In this document: in pieces, positions 9,170 to 18,251 of the stretch | Layout of the letters: the number at the start of each line of letters is the position of its first letter | How positions within the stretch are numbered: the stretch's first letter is position 1 | Source: Scytalidium lignicola | Lineage: Eukaryota > Ascomycota > Leotiomycetes | Length of the DNA: 27,975 bases | Assembly (NCBI GenBank): GCA_002812745.2 | Contig: NCSJ02000465.1 | Coordinates: 1 to 27,975, forward strand | Direction: 5' to 3' | Notes under the pieces: model-generated | The model's input: only the letters and a program-made list of their open reading frames with translations | Database searches by the model: none | Told to the model about the DNA's origin: nothing | Program-made: the position numbers and the translations under genes

Positions 9170-9905
9170 GTAGAAATATCTGAGGATTTCAAGAAACAAC
9201 TAAAGGATAATTATATCAAGGATCTTACTTATGTCAGAATCATAATGTAAATTGAAGAAAACAATGCCTTAAAAGACTTAGCAAACTTACCCTTTTAAGT
9301 ATATGAAGGACTTATTTAGTATTAAGGAAAAATCAATTATTTATGTATCTTAAAACCTATAATAAACTAGATTCTGAAAATCGCTTATGAAGAAGCAAGC
9401 TATCCAAGAGTTATAAAAACCATAGAATAAGCTTTTACATAGTATATCAAACACCTTGTTAAAGAAGTGTATAAGTACATTTGTTATTATAAAGAGTATT
9501 AGATTTACTAAACTTGTTAACATAAACCTTATAAATTGTTATAACTTATTATATTATTACTAATGCTCTTTTACACTATATCTATTGACTTTATCTTAAG
9601 GCTATTAAAATCTAAAGGATTCAACGTTATTATAAGTATTATTAACAAATTTAACAAAAGAATTACCTTTATTCTAAGGAAAGACTCTTAATTAGTAAAA
9701 TAATAAGTGAACATACTCATCAAGTACTTGTATATAGCTGACTAGAGCATACCTAAGGTAATTATATCTAATCAAGATTGAAAATTCCTTTTAATTCTTT
9801 AAAAACATGTTTTTACTTACTTAAGCGTTATATTACTCTACTCTACAGCATACTACTTACAAACTGATGAAGTTAACAAGAAAACTAACTAATAATGCAA
9901 AATTG
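9170..9905 (+). pseudogene. Element C integrase remnant (zinc-binding and catalytic core)
   Basis: The zinc-binding region is visible as LPF, YEGLI and ILKIAYEEASYPRVIKTIE up to CYYKEY (about 9,290-9,500). The catalytic core begins YTISIDFILRLLKSKGF (about 9,573-9,620) and INKFNKRITFIL. It continues IPKVIISNQD near 9,750, where IISDRD is expected and the Asp has become Asn. LLYSTAYYLQTDEVNKKTN (about 9,836-9,893) corresponds to the STAYHPQTDGQSERTN box of Ty3/gypsy integrases. The His-to-Tyr and Asp-to-Asn changes are again C-to-T/G-to-A. Confidence 0.8.
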
Positions 9906-10483
9906 CCTTGTAATTCCATATCTCTACTTTGAAACTTGGACAACTTAACTAATAACTTATATTTCTCCTAAAAATCCAAGTTATACATAATAACATTAAG
10001 TTAACCTTAAGGCAAATCTTAAATGAACTTATATATAGATTTACTCTTAACTTCACCATTAACTTAAGCATAACCAACAAGTCTAACATTAACAAAGAAG
10101 TTATTTAATAGTAATTTAACTGTGTTGAAGTTGAAAAAGCTTTAGAATTCACAAATGTTTTAACAAAATATTATTATAACTGAAAACAACTTCTTATCTT
10201 CTTAAAACCAAGGGATTATACATTGATTTGCTTATACTAAGGTTATAAGTTATCTAATAAACAATATCTTAAGATTAGTTAACAATATACATAACCATTT
10301 AAAATTATAAAACATATTAGCTGTCTTGCTTATCAACTTGATATACTTAACTATTAGAAGATATATCCTGNTTTTTTTATAACTTAACTTAAGTTAACTT
10401 TAATACTTAATACTAACTTATTCAAATAATTACACCTTAACTTTTAAGGACTAGTCCTTACAAAGAATAAAGACAATATTAAA

Positions 10484-10659
10484 GAAGATCCTGAATAAGA
10501 AGTAGTACAAATATTAAACAAACAAGTTATCAAAGTTAGCCAAGGGTACTTTACATAATACTTAGTTCAATAAAAAGGTTAACCTCTTGAATATGACTAA
10601 TAAAGATCTCTTAAATACTTTAACTGTTAAGAAATCATACAAGATTACAAAAACAGTCT
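10484..10659 (+). pseudogene. Element C chromodomain remnant at the pol C-terminus
   Basis: After a GPF-like PFKII and LAYQLDI region (about 10,300-10,345), the frame reads EDPE-stop-EVVQILNKQVIK, GYFT-stop-YLVQ-stop-KG, EYD and SLKYFNC to IIQDYKNS. This follows a chromodomain closely: E-Y-x-V-E-x-I-L-x-x-R, Y-L-V-x-W-K-G-Y and W-x-x-x-x-x-L. The three aromatic-cage positions are damaged: W-K-G has a stop at Trp. Chromodomains let chromoviruses target methylated-H3K9 heterochromatin. Confidence 0.72.
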
Positions 10660-10697
10660 AATATTAACAGTATTCACATTTACTCTTGATTAATATG

Positions 10698-11260
10698 TTT
10701 AGACTGGCCGATCGGTCCAGACCGGACCAGACCGTGGGTTTTGTGGGGACCGTTTCGAGACCGTGGTCTGTACAGTCTGAAGCCAAAATTTTGAGACCAG
10801 ACCGTACGGTCTACGGTCTGAAGCTAAAATTTTAAGACCAGACCGTGAGACTACAGTCTGGTCCGACAACAAATGTGGGGACCGAATATTAGTGTCAGAC
10901 CGTACAGTCTGGTCTCCACGGTCTGGTCCAGTCAGACTGTACGGTCTGACGCTAATATTCCTTAATCAAGTAAAGCTTATTTCCAATTTAGGTTATATTA
11001 CTGTTACGGTCTAGCGTTACAGTCTCATGGTCCAGACTATACAGTCCACGGTCTGAGATCAAAATTTTGAGACCAGACCGTGAGACTATAGTCTGGTCCG
11101 ACCAAAAAATGGAGACCGTTTCACNGTTCGGTCTCAAAAACCTGAGACCGAACCGTGTAGCTTACGGTCTCGCTTAAATTTTTGCGGACGAGACCGTGTG
11201 GCTTACGGTCTCGTCCGCGGACGGGACCACGGTCCGATGCAACGGTCCGGCCAGTCTAAA
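10698..11260. mobile_element. Palindrome-rich inverted-repeat element, copy 2 (563 bp, probable MITE)
   Basis: The ends are perfect 12-bp inverted repeats: TTTAGACTGGCC at 10698-10709 and GGCCAGTCTAAA at 11249-11260. TATG flanks both sides (10694-10697 and 11261-11264), a likely 4-bp target duplication. The interior is a mosaic of modules, for example AAAATTTTGAGACCAGACCG near 10,787 and 11,060, with a close variant near 10,827. AGACCGTACGGTCT-type palindromes are interleaved. A short AT-rich island (about 10,950-11,015) splits it into two halves, each resembling copy 1. It has no ORF. It inserted just downstream of the element C chromodomain. The transposase family is unknown; I do not recognise the terminus. 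Confidence 0.75.
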
Positions 11261-11264
11261 TATG

Positions 11265-13582
11265 TTTTACAACTACAAACCTCTTTATTATAACCAACTT
11301 CAACTTCATTATCATAACTAACCTTATTATCTTATCTACTATTAATTATTCTTTAATACAACAATATACCTTAGATAATTATAAGAAAATTTATAAATTA
11401 AACCATTATTATATGTAATATAAATGCCTTTTACCTCTTTATACTGATAATAACAAGATATAACAATATCTTTAACAAGTTAGAGTTTATCTTAATTACA
11501 AGAGTATATTGTAAAATTTTACTTTTCATTAAGTTTCATAACATTACAACATTTAATAACCTTACAAAGTATGTCAAGTTACTGAAAACTTCTTTTAATA
11601 AGGATTTTAATACATTTACTTACCAAGGTACAAGATATAAATCTTTTATTAAAGACTTAATAATCTTGAAAATTATTCAAGAAGTTAAATTCAAAGAAGT
11701 CCTTTAAGAATACCTTAGCTTTCTATACTTATCATTTGATATACTTATACTTGAATAACTCTTTTATGTTATTATAACCTTTAGAAGTTTCTGGATATGT
11801 TATTAGGTTAAGTACTTAAATCTAATCCTTTAGAATACATTAAAAATTTACCTTACTATTGTTAATAACAATATTATGTTTAAGGAACTTATAATAAAAC
11901 AACCAAAGTATACTTTACTTATGATCTTTATAAATACCTTTCTTATATATTACTTTAACTACCTTTAATTTGTGNAAAAACTTCTAACTTACTGTTTAGC
12001 TTTACTTATTTTACTAGATCAATTAGTACTTAACTTTACTAAACAATCAAAACACAATTCTTGACTACTTTAAGTAGTAACACCATATATCTTATGAAGG
12101 CAGCTTAGTTACTTTGAACATCATCACCTTATAACTCTTTAAACTAAAGTACAAAGCTTAAGTGGAATTATCTAAGGCTTCTTTTAAGAAAACCAAAATT
12201 CTTATTTCAGTTACTTTAGACAACTCTTCTAAACACAGGCTAAAGCTAACCATAGCTATTTTATATGTTGTCTTAGAAAAATTATCAGGACTTAATGTAA
12301 AAGTAAAGGCAAAACCTAAAAAGGAGACTAATAAGGAGGAAACTAAAGAAGTATGTACTAGTCAACTAGCACATTAACTATACAAAACTATAAAGGTAAT
12401 AATTGATGATGTAGTTAAAAGAAGATGACAGTAAACAATTATAAAAGAATAAGGTTACAGGTGAAGTAAATGAGGAAGGCAAGGAAGAATAAGAACTATA
12501 GAATTATAAGCTTTACAATGGCATATCATAAACAATTATTATATTAAGGCTTTTACTTAAGGCTTTTATCAAGGGTATTAGAATCTTAGAAGTAGTAATA
12601 TATATTATACTGTTATTATAAGGTTACTCTAGCCTTAAGCTTTCTTTTAAGCTTAGTCATTAACTTAGTTACCATATCCTTACTTATTAAGCTTTCATGG
12701 CTATATTAAGTTATAGCATACTCTCTTTAATAGATTATCACTTTTACTACTTATAAAATATTCTTATTGTACAACATTAATTTAATTCTTAAGAATTAAA
12801 CTTAAATATTAAAAGTTTAACATTTTAAGAAAAATTTAATAAAGTAAAGTTATTATAAGAAAGCTTAGTATATACAAAATTAACTTCCTTAATAAAGTTT
12901 TCCTTTTTTTTATATTCTTTTTCCTTAACAATGTTTAACTTGTTTATAATTTGAAAATTATAATAAATTATTTTAATAATATATTTTTAAAAGAATTTCT
13001 TTTGTTATTATAATTAAAATAGTTTATTAATTGTTTTTTCTTCTTTATAATTAAGATAATCTTATTCTTTAACAAAGGATTATAAGTTATACAAGGAAAG
13101 ATTATAAACATTATAAGATTGTTTAAAATAAATATACTTATTATACTTAGAAGAACTCTTAATAATTATATAATCTTAAGAATTACAAGAATAAAAAGAA
13201 TAAGATATTATAAAGTTATTAATCTTTTTGATTAAAAGAATTAACTTAAGTTTTTCTTTGTATTTTTTGAAATGTATAAGTAATATAATAAAAAGGAAAA
13301 AGGATTTAGATTTCTTTATGATATTATTTCCTTATAATTAAGTGTTAAAACAATGTTAGGTTAAAAAGAAGATAATATTATAACCTCTTTATTTAAAAGC
13401 TTAAGGCTTAATAATACTAATTATACAAAGAACCTTCAGATAAAGTAAAAAGAGAATCATATGATAAGTTATATAATAAAGTTAAAATCCAGGACAAAAT
13501 CCAAAAGCTAAAAGCTAAGAGTTAATAAAGACTTCTAATTCTAGGAAATACAAAGGTTTATATAAGTAAATAGTTTTCCTAG
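11265..13582. other. AT-rich degraded DNA, no family recognised
   Basis: This stretch has the composition of RIP-decayed repeats, and I could not assign any retroelement domain on either strand. It may include the 3' end of element C and its LTR, which would need sequence comparison to find. The only notable open frame is at 12162-12377. Confidence 0.5.
12162..12377 (+). CDS. Short Lys/Glu-rich hypothetical ORF (doubtful)
   Basis: A 71-codon ORF begins MELSKASFKKTKIL and ends with a lysine- and glutamate-rich tail (VKVKAKPKKETNKEETKE). It is the longest plus-strand ORF between 6.9 and 16.9 kb. The surrounding frame remains protein-like both before and after it, so it may be a surviving piece of a larger decayed reading frame rather than a gene. 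No family is recognised and no promoter was seen. Confidence 0.25.
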   Translation: MELSKASFKKTKILISVTLDNSSKHRLKLTIAILYVVLEKLSGLNVKVKAKPKKETNKEETKEVCTSQLAH

Positions 13583-13936
13583 TTAAATAAGACTTTATAC
13601 TTAACTCAAATTAAATATTTAATAGAAAAATCTTTTAATAACAACTTAAACAATGCTTATAACATTATATTTATATATAAGCCTCTAAGCGAACAATATA
13701 ATATTATTATAAAGAAGATATCTAAATACTTTATTAATAAGTATACAAGGTACATTATATTAAATAAGGCTTTGTATTCAACTCAAATTGAATATCTAGT
13801 AAAAAGATCTTCTAATAATAATTTAAACAATACTTATGACTTTACATTTATATGTAAGCTCTTAAGCAAATGATATAATATCATTATAAGGAAGATATTC
13901 GGATATTTTATTAATAAGTATACAAGGTACATTATA
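13583..13936 (+). repeat. 177-bp tandem duplication, reading frame preserved
   Basis: Two head-to-tail units, 13583-13759 and 13760-13936, each begin TTAAATAAG and end TACAAGGTACATTATA. Unit length is 177 bp, exactly 59 codons. On the plus strand both units stay open in the same frame (LTQIKYLIEKSFNNN in unit 1; STQIEYLVKRSSNNN in unit 2), with one TGA in unit 2. The unit differences I checked are mostly transitions. The frame continues about 20 codons beyond unit 2 to a TAA. The protein is not recognised. Confidence 0.65.
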
Positions 13937-13989
13937 TTAATAGTCTTTAACAAAGTATATTATAAGTTAAAGTTAAACTAAAGTTATTA

Positions 13990-16900
13990 TATAATTATAT
14001 TAAATATTATAATTAATAACTTAAATAATCTATATTTTGTTCGAATAATAACTTTCTATTTGTTACCTCTTTTAATCTTGACTAGATTAAATGTTGATTA
14101 TAAGTTTAACTTAGTAAATATAATAATTCTCTTTAACTTGTTTATTATTAAATTTATTAATAGTAAGAGGTATTAATCTTTCTTAGTTTTATTATTCAAG
14201 TNGTTTATAATCATCACAAGGTTATTCTAACAGATCATCTTCTTTCCTTGTATAATACAATAATACTTTAACTTTGTTATAACTTTCTTTGTATAAACCT
14301 TTAAGTATCATTTTCTTAAGTAATTATTTCTTTATTATCTTATCCTTAACAAAAGTTGTTTGATAAATTAGTTTATAAGCTAGTCTAAACTCTTCTTTAA
14401 GCTTTATCTTATGATTTTATGGTTTATACTCAAATAAGGCTAAATCATCAAGTCTTTTTGTGAATAGCTTTAGTTATTTATAATATTCTTTAAGAATATG
14501 TTTTAAGGTTTTGTCAACATAGATAATTCTTAAAAACATTGAATTTTGTTCTTCTTTTAAGAAGGTAATTATACTTGTTCTTTAATTAATTATTAGATTA
14601 TACTTCTTTATTTATTTAATCTTTAGTATTACTTGATATATTCTTAATCATATAATATTAAAGGATATTTTTTCTTGATGATTATTGTTAATCCTCATAT
14701 TTAATTCACAAGTTTGGATATTGACTACTCTTTTGACTATATTACTATTTATTAACAATATTAAGTAATTGTCTTTCTTGACTCTTATACTAAGTTTAAG
14801 TTACTTTATAATTTGTTTACTAATAAAGTTTCTTTTAACCCTTAAATTAATCAAGGCCTTTATTAGCTTTTTATACAGTTTTATATCAATATATAATGAA
14901 CTTCTACTATTTATAGAATAGAGGTTAATATTTTTAATATTATCAACTAATATATTATCTTTGATTTCCAAATCTTCAACATTCTCTTAAAGTTCATTAA
15001 ATAGTATTATTTGTCTTTTTATAAGATTTCTTAGTCTTAGTCTATTTAAACTTTTATTGTTTATGAATGTATATGTATCTTATATTTATTTTACTATTTC
15101 ATTTCTAAGGTATTCTCTTATTTCAATGATAAAGACATTATTTTCCTTAGAAATTCTCCTTGTAGAATTCAGAGAATGTATTGTTACTTCTTAGTTAAAC
15201 TATTAATTGATTCTTTATATTAGTTTATCCTTTCTTAATAATACAATTAATACTTTTAAAGGTAGTAAATCTTCTTTTAGTTTATTAATTATAAGCAAAG
15301 CTTCTACATCCTAATTAGCTTGTTTAACAATAATCTAAACTGATTCCCTTTATTCTTGTTAAGTATAGTACTATTTAACTTTAAACAATTGTTTTATTGA
15401 TTTTCTCAAACTTTAGATTTCTTTATATTATGTTTTTACTTTTACTTAATCCTGTTAGAAAGTTATTATCAGATAACTTCCTTATTATAAGTTATATCTC
15501 CTTTACATAACATAACTTAATCCTTCTTTAATTACCATCTAAGCATCTTCTAACATTTAGTCAAAATTATCTTATATTCAAGTTCTTTTTNATTAATAAG
15601 AAGAACTTATATATTCTTCTTTTTNATGATAATACTCTGGAGATTAATCTTATAAACTAGAATAAGATCTTCAAAGTTGAGTTCTTATTCTTTAACAATT
15701 GTTTCTTCTTATTATATAATCTTATAAAGTTAACTTTTATTTAGGATTTCTTATCTTTTTAGTCCTCTTATATTAATTATTAAATAATATCTTAGAATTA
15801 ATACTTCCTTAGAAATAGGATATTACTTTGTTAGTATACTCTTAAAGTTTATTAGTATAATCATTCAGATTTTGCTAACTCTAAGAATTGATCTTTATCT
15901 GTTTAAGTTCTTAGTTTCCTCCTTATCATAAGGATATCTTATATATCAAGTCCTTATTATAAGTACAAAGTCTGGTTTAAGGATTCTTATTATCATTATT
16001 TTATTTGTATTAGTTTCAACAACATAATATAATATAATTATTATTTCTTAGAGAATTTCTTCCTTTAAGAAGTCTCCTTCTTCATCTTTAAAGTCTTCTT
16101 CCTTAGAAGATTCTAATAAGATGTTTATAATTCTTAAGATTCTTATAACTTTAACTTTAACCAATATACTTAACTTATTGTCTTTCTTATAAGTATTTGC
16201 TATATGTCCAAGAAGTTTACATTTAAAATATAACTTATTTTTCCTTCTTTTGTCAAGTTCTTCAAAGGAGATCTTAAAGGAGTTTCCCTTTTTGTTTTTT
16301 NCCTTTATAATACTTCTTTCCTTTTCCTTTAAAGGTTTTCCCCCTTTTCATAGCATTTAACTTTATAAGGTTATTATAATCTTTCTTTCTGTTAATCTTC
16401 TTTTTATTAAAGTAAGATTCTCCTTTTTTGTCTAAGCTTATCTTATATTATTTATTCTTGATTTTGATAAATAAGTTGACAAGAGTATCAAATATAATAA
16501 CTACAAACCTTTGATATAACTCTTCTTTAATAAAGTCCTTTAGTCTAATCTTATACTGATGTATATACACTTCTTCTCCTTAGTTGACTGATATTATATA
16601 CTAACAATAAAGCATTGTATATTTGCTAAGGCTCTTAATTTGTTAAAGATAAGTTAGTTACTACTTAGTATTCCTCTTCTTATTAACATCTTTATATAAA
16701 CATTTAAGTTCTCTGGTATAGTTAACTTAACTTGTAATAATGTTGATTATTACTTATTTTATTGTTTTTTTGTTTATTATGAACTATTCATCCTTAAAAG
16801 GTTGAAACTAAGTTTTAACTACTNTTNTTAANTATGTTNATACTTATAAAACCTTATATATGTCTTTAAACAATAATTAATTGTTCAACATTAAATAAGT

Positions 16901-17226
16901 TCTTATTTAAACAAGATATACTTTTNAACTTTTTTTTTATCCTTATAAAATAAGTCTGATCTAGTGATTTTAACTTCTTTAAAGGTCATTATTAAGATTT
17001 GTTCAATGTTATTCTTTGGTTTAAAATCTAGATTAGAGTTTGAACTTAAAGTTCTTAATGTTAAAACTAATTTTAAGTTGGATTTAAGTAATAAAAGTAT
17101 TAACTTCTTTCTTGCTACTCTTGACAATTCTTTAACAATTAATCCTTCTATTAACTTAATAAGTTACTTTGGTAGTATAACAACTTCCTTTAATATTCCT
17201 TCTTAGATATTAATTTCCTTGATAAT
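13990..17226 (-). mobile_element. Element A, main part: truncated chromovirus gag-protease-RT (minus strand)
   Basis: This aligns by eye with element B from about 23,790 down to about 20,600. Visible pieces are gag (LTLRTLSSNSNLDF, about 17,040), a CCHC zinc knuckle (about 16,232-16,186) that keeps one Cys and GH but has Tyr at the outer Cys positions, a protease block (SSLYIDIKL and ALINLRVKRNFI, about 14,900) and the start of reverse transcriptase (to about 14,000). Everything 3' of the mid-RT is missing: RNase H, integrase, chromodomain, the antisense ORF and the 3' LTR. The 5' part continues at 24,333 beyond the inserted element B. Frames are full of stops. Confidence 0.75.
17222..17226. 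repeat. Target-site duplication of element B, left copy (ATAAT)
   Basis: ATAAT directly precedes the element B LTR and is repeated exactly at 24333-24337 after the other LTR. Removing B plus one copy restores the gag sequence of element A, in register with the same region of B near 23,790-23,815. Confidence 0.9.
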
Positions 17227-17569
17227 TGTTATAAAACTACGCTATCCAGGTCACTGGACAGCCAAGGGTAAGGTAGATGATCAGGGGGTAGTAGATACAG
17301 GACACTCGTGAGTAGGTGACTAGGTTAAGGTAGAGTCTAGTAATATATTTAGGTTGAACACAAGGAGTCTACTCTCATGTTCCTACAGCATGCTTATATA
17401 GATAATGAAATACAGTTGGATCCTGTAGAGTCCTTGGAGTCCTCCAGAGTCCTCGAGGGATCCCAAGACTTTATCATGTAACCCCTGATTGTTAGGTTTT
17501 CTATGTACACCCTCTGTGTACCAAGCCTTAGGCCTACACCAATCAGCTTGTTAGGTAGAACTTGTAACA
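17227..17569 (-). repeat. Element B 3' LTR, 343 bp
   Basis: Plus-strand ends are TGTTATAAAAC and CTTGTAACA, giving TGTTA...TAACA terminal inverted repeats. It aligns without gaps to 23990-24332. This copy keeps more G/C than its partner. Near 17,425-17,460 it contains several GAGTCC repeats. Confidence 0.92.
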
Positions 17570-17582
17570 TTATCCTCTTTCT
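17570..17582 (-). promoter_or_regulatory. Polypurine tract of element B
   Basis: On the minus strand AGAAAGAGGATAA abuts the 3' LTR. This is the expected plus-strand DNA priming site, and it fixes the element's orientation. Element D has AGAAAGGGGATAA at the same place (26604-26616). Confidence 0.8.
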
Positions 17583-17660
17583 ACACTAGCGTCGCCTTGA
17601 CGCTTAACTCATCGTCATGAATTATTTCATTTCTTCATCAATCCTTTCTTTTCTCTTAAC

Positions 17661-18251
17661 ATACCCTCAAAGCGTCCTTGCCCCTTCCTTTCATCTGATC
17701 CAGAGAGAAAGAAAAGAGAGAGAATTACTCTTACCTTAACTATTGAGAACACCGGCAATAATATGGATCCTTGTTCTTATTGTTCTAAGAAGAACCAAAA
17801 GTATGTTGTAAACCTCTCAAAGTCCTCAAGGTATTCTAAGTACATACATGCAAAGTGTTCTTACAATATAGCTTTTGATTCTTAGGACAAGAACATCCTC
17901 TGTTCCTTAAACTGAGAATCTTTGGAAAAATCCATAGACAAACTACAAGTAGAAGAAAAAGAAGTTATGGCCAAAATCCTTTGTTTATGAAAGTAATAAG
18001 CTCTTCTTCAACGGTGAAAGAATAAGATAGCTTGTTATAGCTTGAAGTATTTGGACAAACTTGACATTGTAGAAGAGAAAGAGAGGCAAGAGAAATTGTT
18101 TGAAAAGTTATATTCTGCTTGTGTAAACAAGGCTTCTTCTTCTGCTATCAACCCTTTTCTTTCTGACTTTATAATTTTATTGCTTAGAAATCTATTCTAG
18201 GATAAGTTTGACAATATACCTTTAATAACTTCTTACAACTTATAAGATTAA
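17661..18251 (+). pseudogene. Antisense accessory ORF of element B (Cys-rich head, coiled coil), decayed
   Basis: This ORF lies on the plus strand, opposite to gag-pol. The expected start ATG is ATA at 17661 (aligned with the ATG at 26694 in element D); the first surviving Met codon is 17763. The frame runs 197 codons to TAA 18249-18251 with several internal stops at CAA/CAG/CGA/TGG-type sites. After a basic N-terminus (PSKRPCPFLSSDPERKKRER), the head reads MDPCSYCSKKNQK, then SKSSRYSKYIHAKC, with Tyr at positions that are Cys in D. Next is a charged helix (LEKSIDKLQVEEKEVMAK; YLDKLDIVEEKERQEK) and a tail SSSAINPFLSDF. It resembles widespread unannotated fungal proteins with CxxC-type heads. 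Function is unknown. A zinc- or nucleic-acid-binding head is inferred only from the cysteines. Confidence 0.7.

Larger units (their letters stand above)
7336..10693 (+). mobile_element. Element C: RIP-decayed Ty3/gypsy chromovirus (pol), plus strand
   Basis: Reading through stops, the plus strand gives a canonical order of reverse transcriptase, RNase H, integrase and chromodomain, detailed separately. Gag and protease are not recognisable in 7336-7,760, although that stretch probably holds their remains. LTRs were not identified. The flanking palindromic elements are not LTRs, since they carry inverted termini and copy 2 has its own target duplication. All frames carry many TAA/TAG codons at expected CAA, CAG and TGG sites. 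The element is dead and much older than the inverted-repeat copies beside it. Confidence 0.75.

Noticed and set aside
7080..11260. The two palindromic elements as LTRs or terminal repeats of element C
   Set aside because: Copy 2 has its own inverted ends and TATG flanks, copy 1 is less than half its length, and neither has TG...CA ends or an adjacent polypurine tract.
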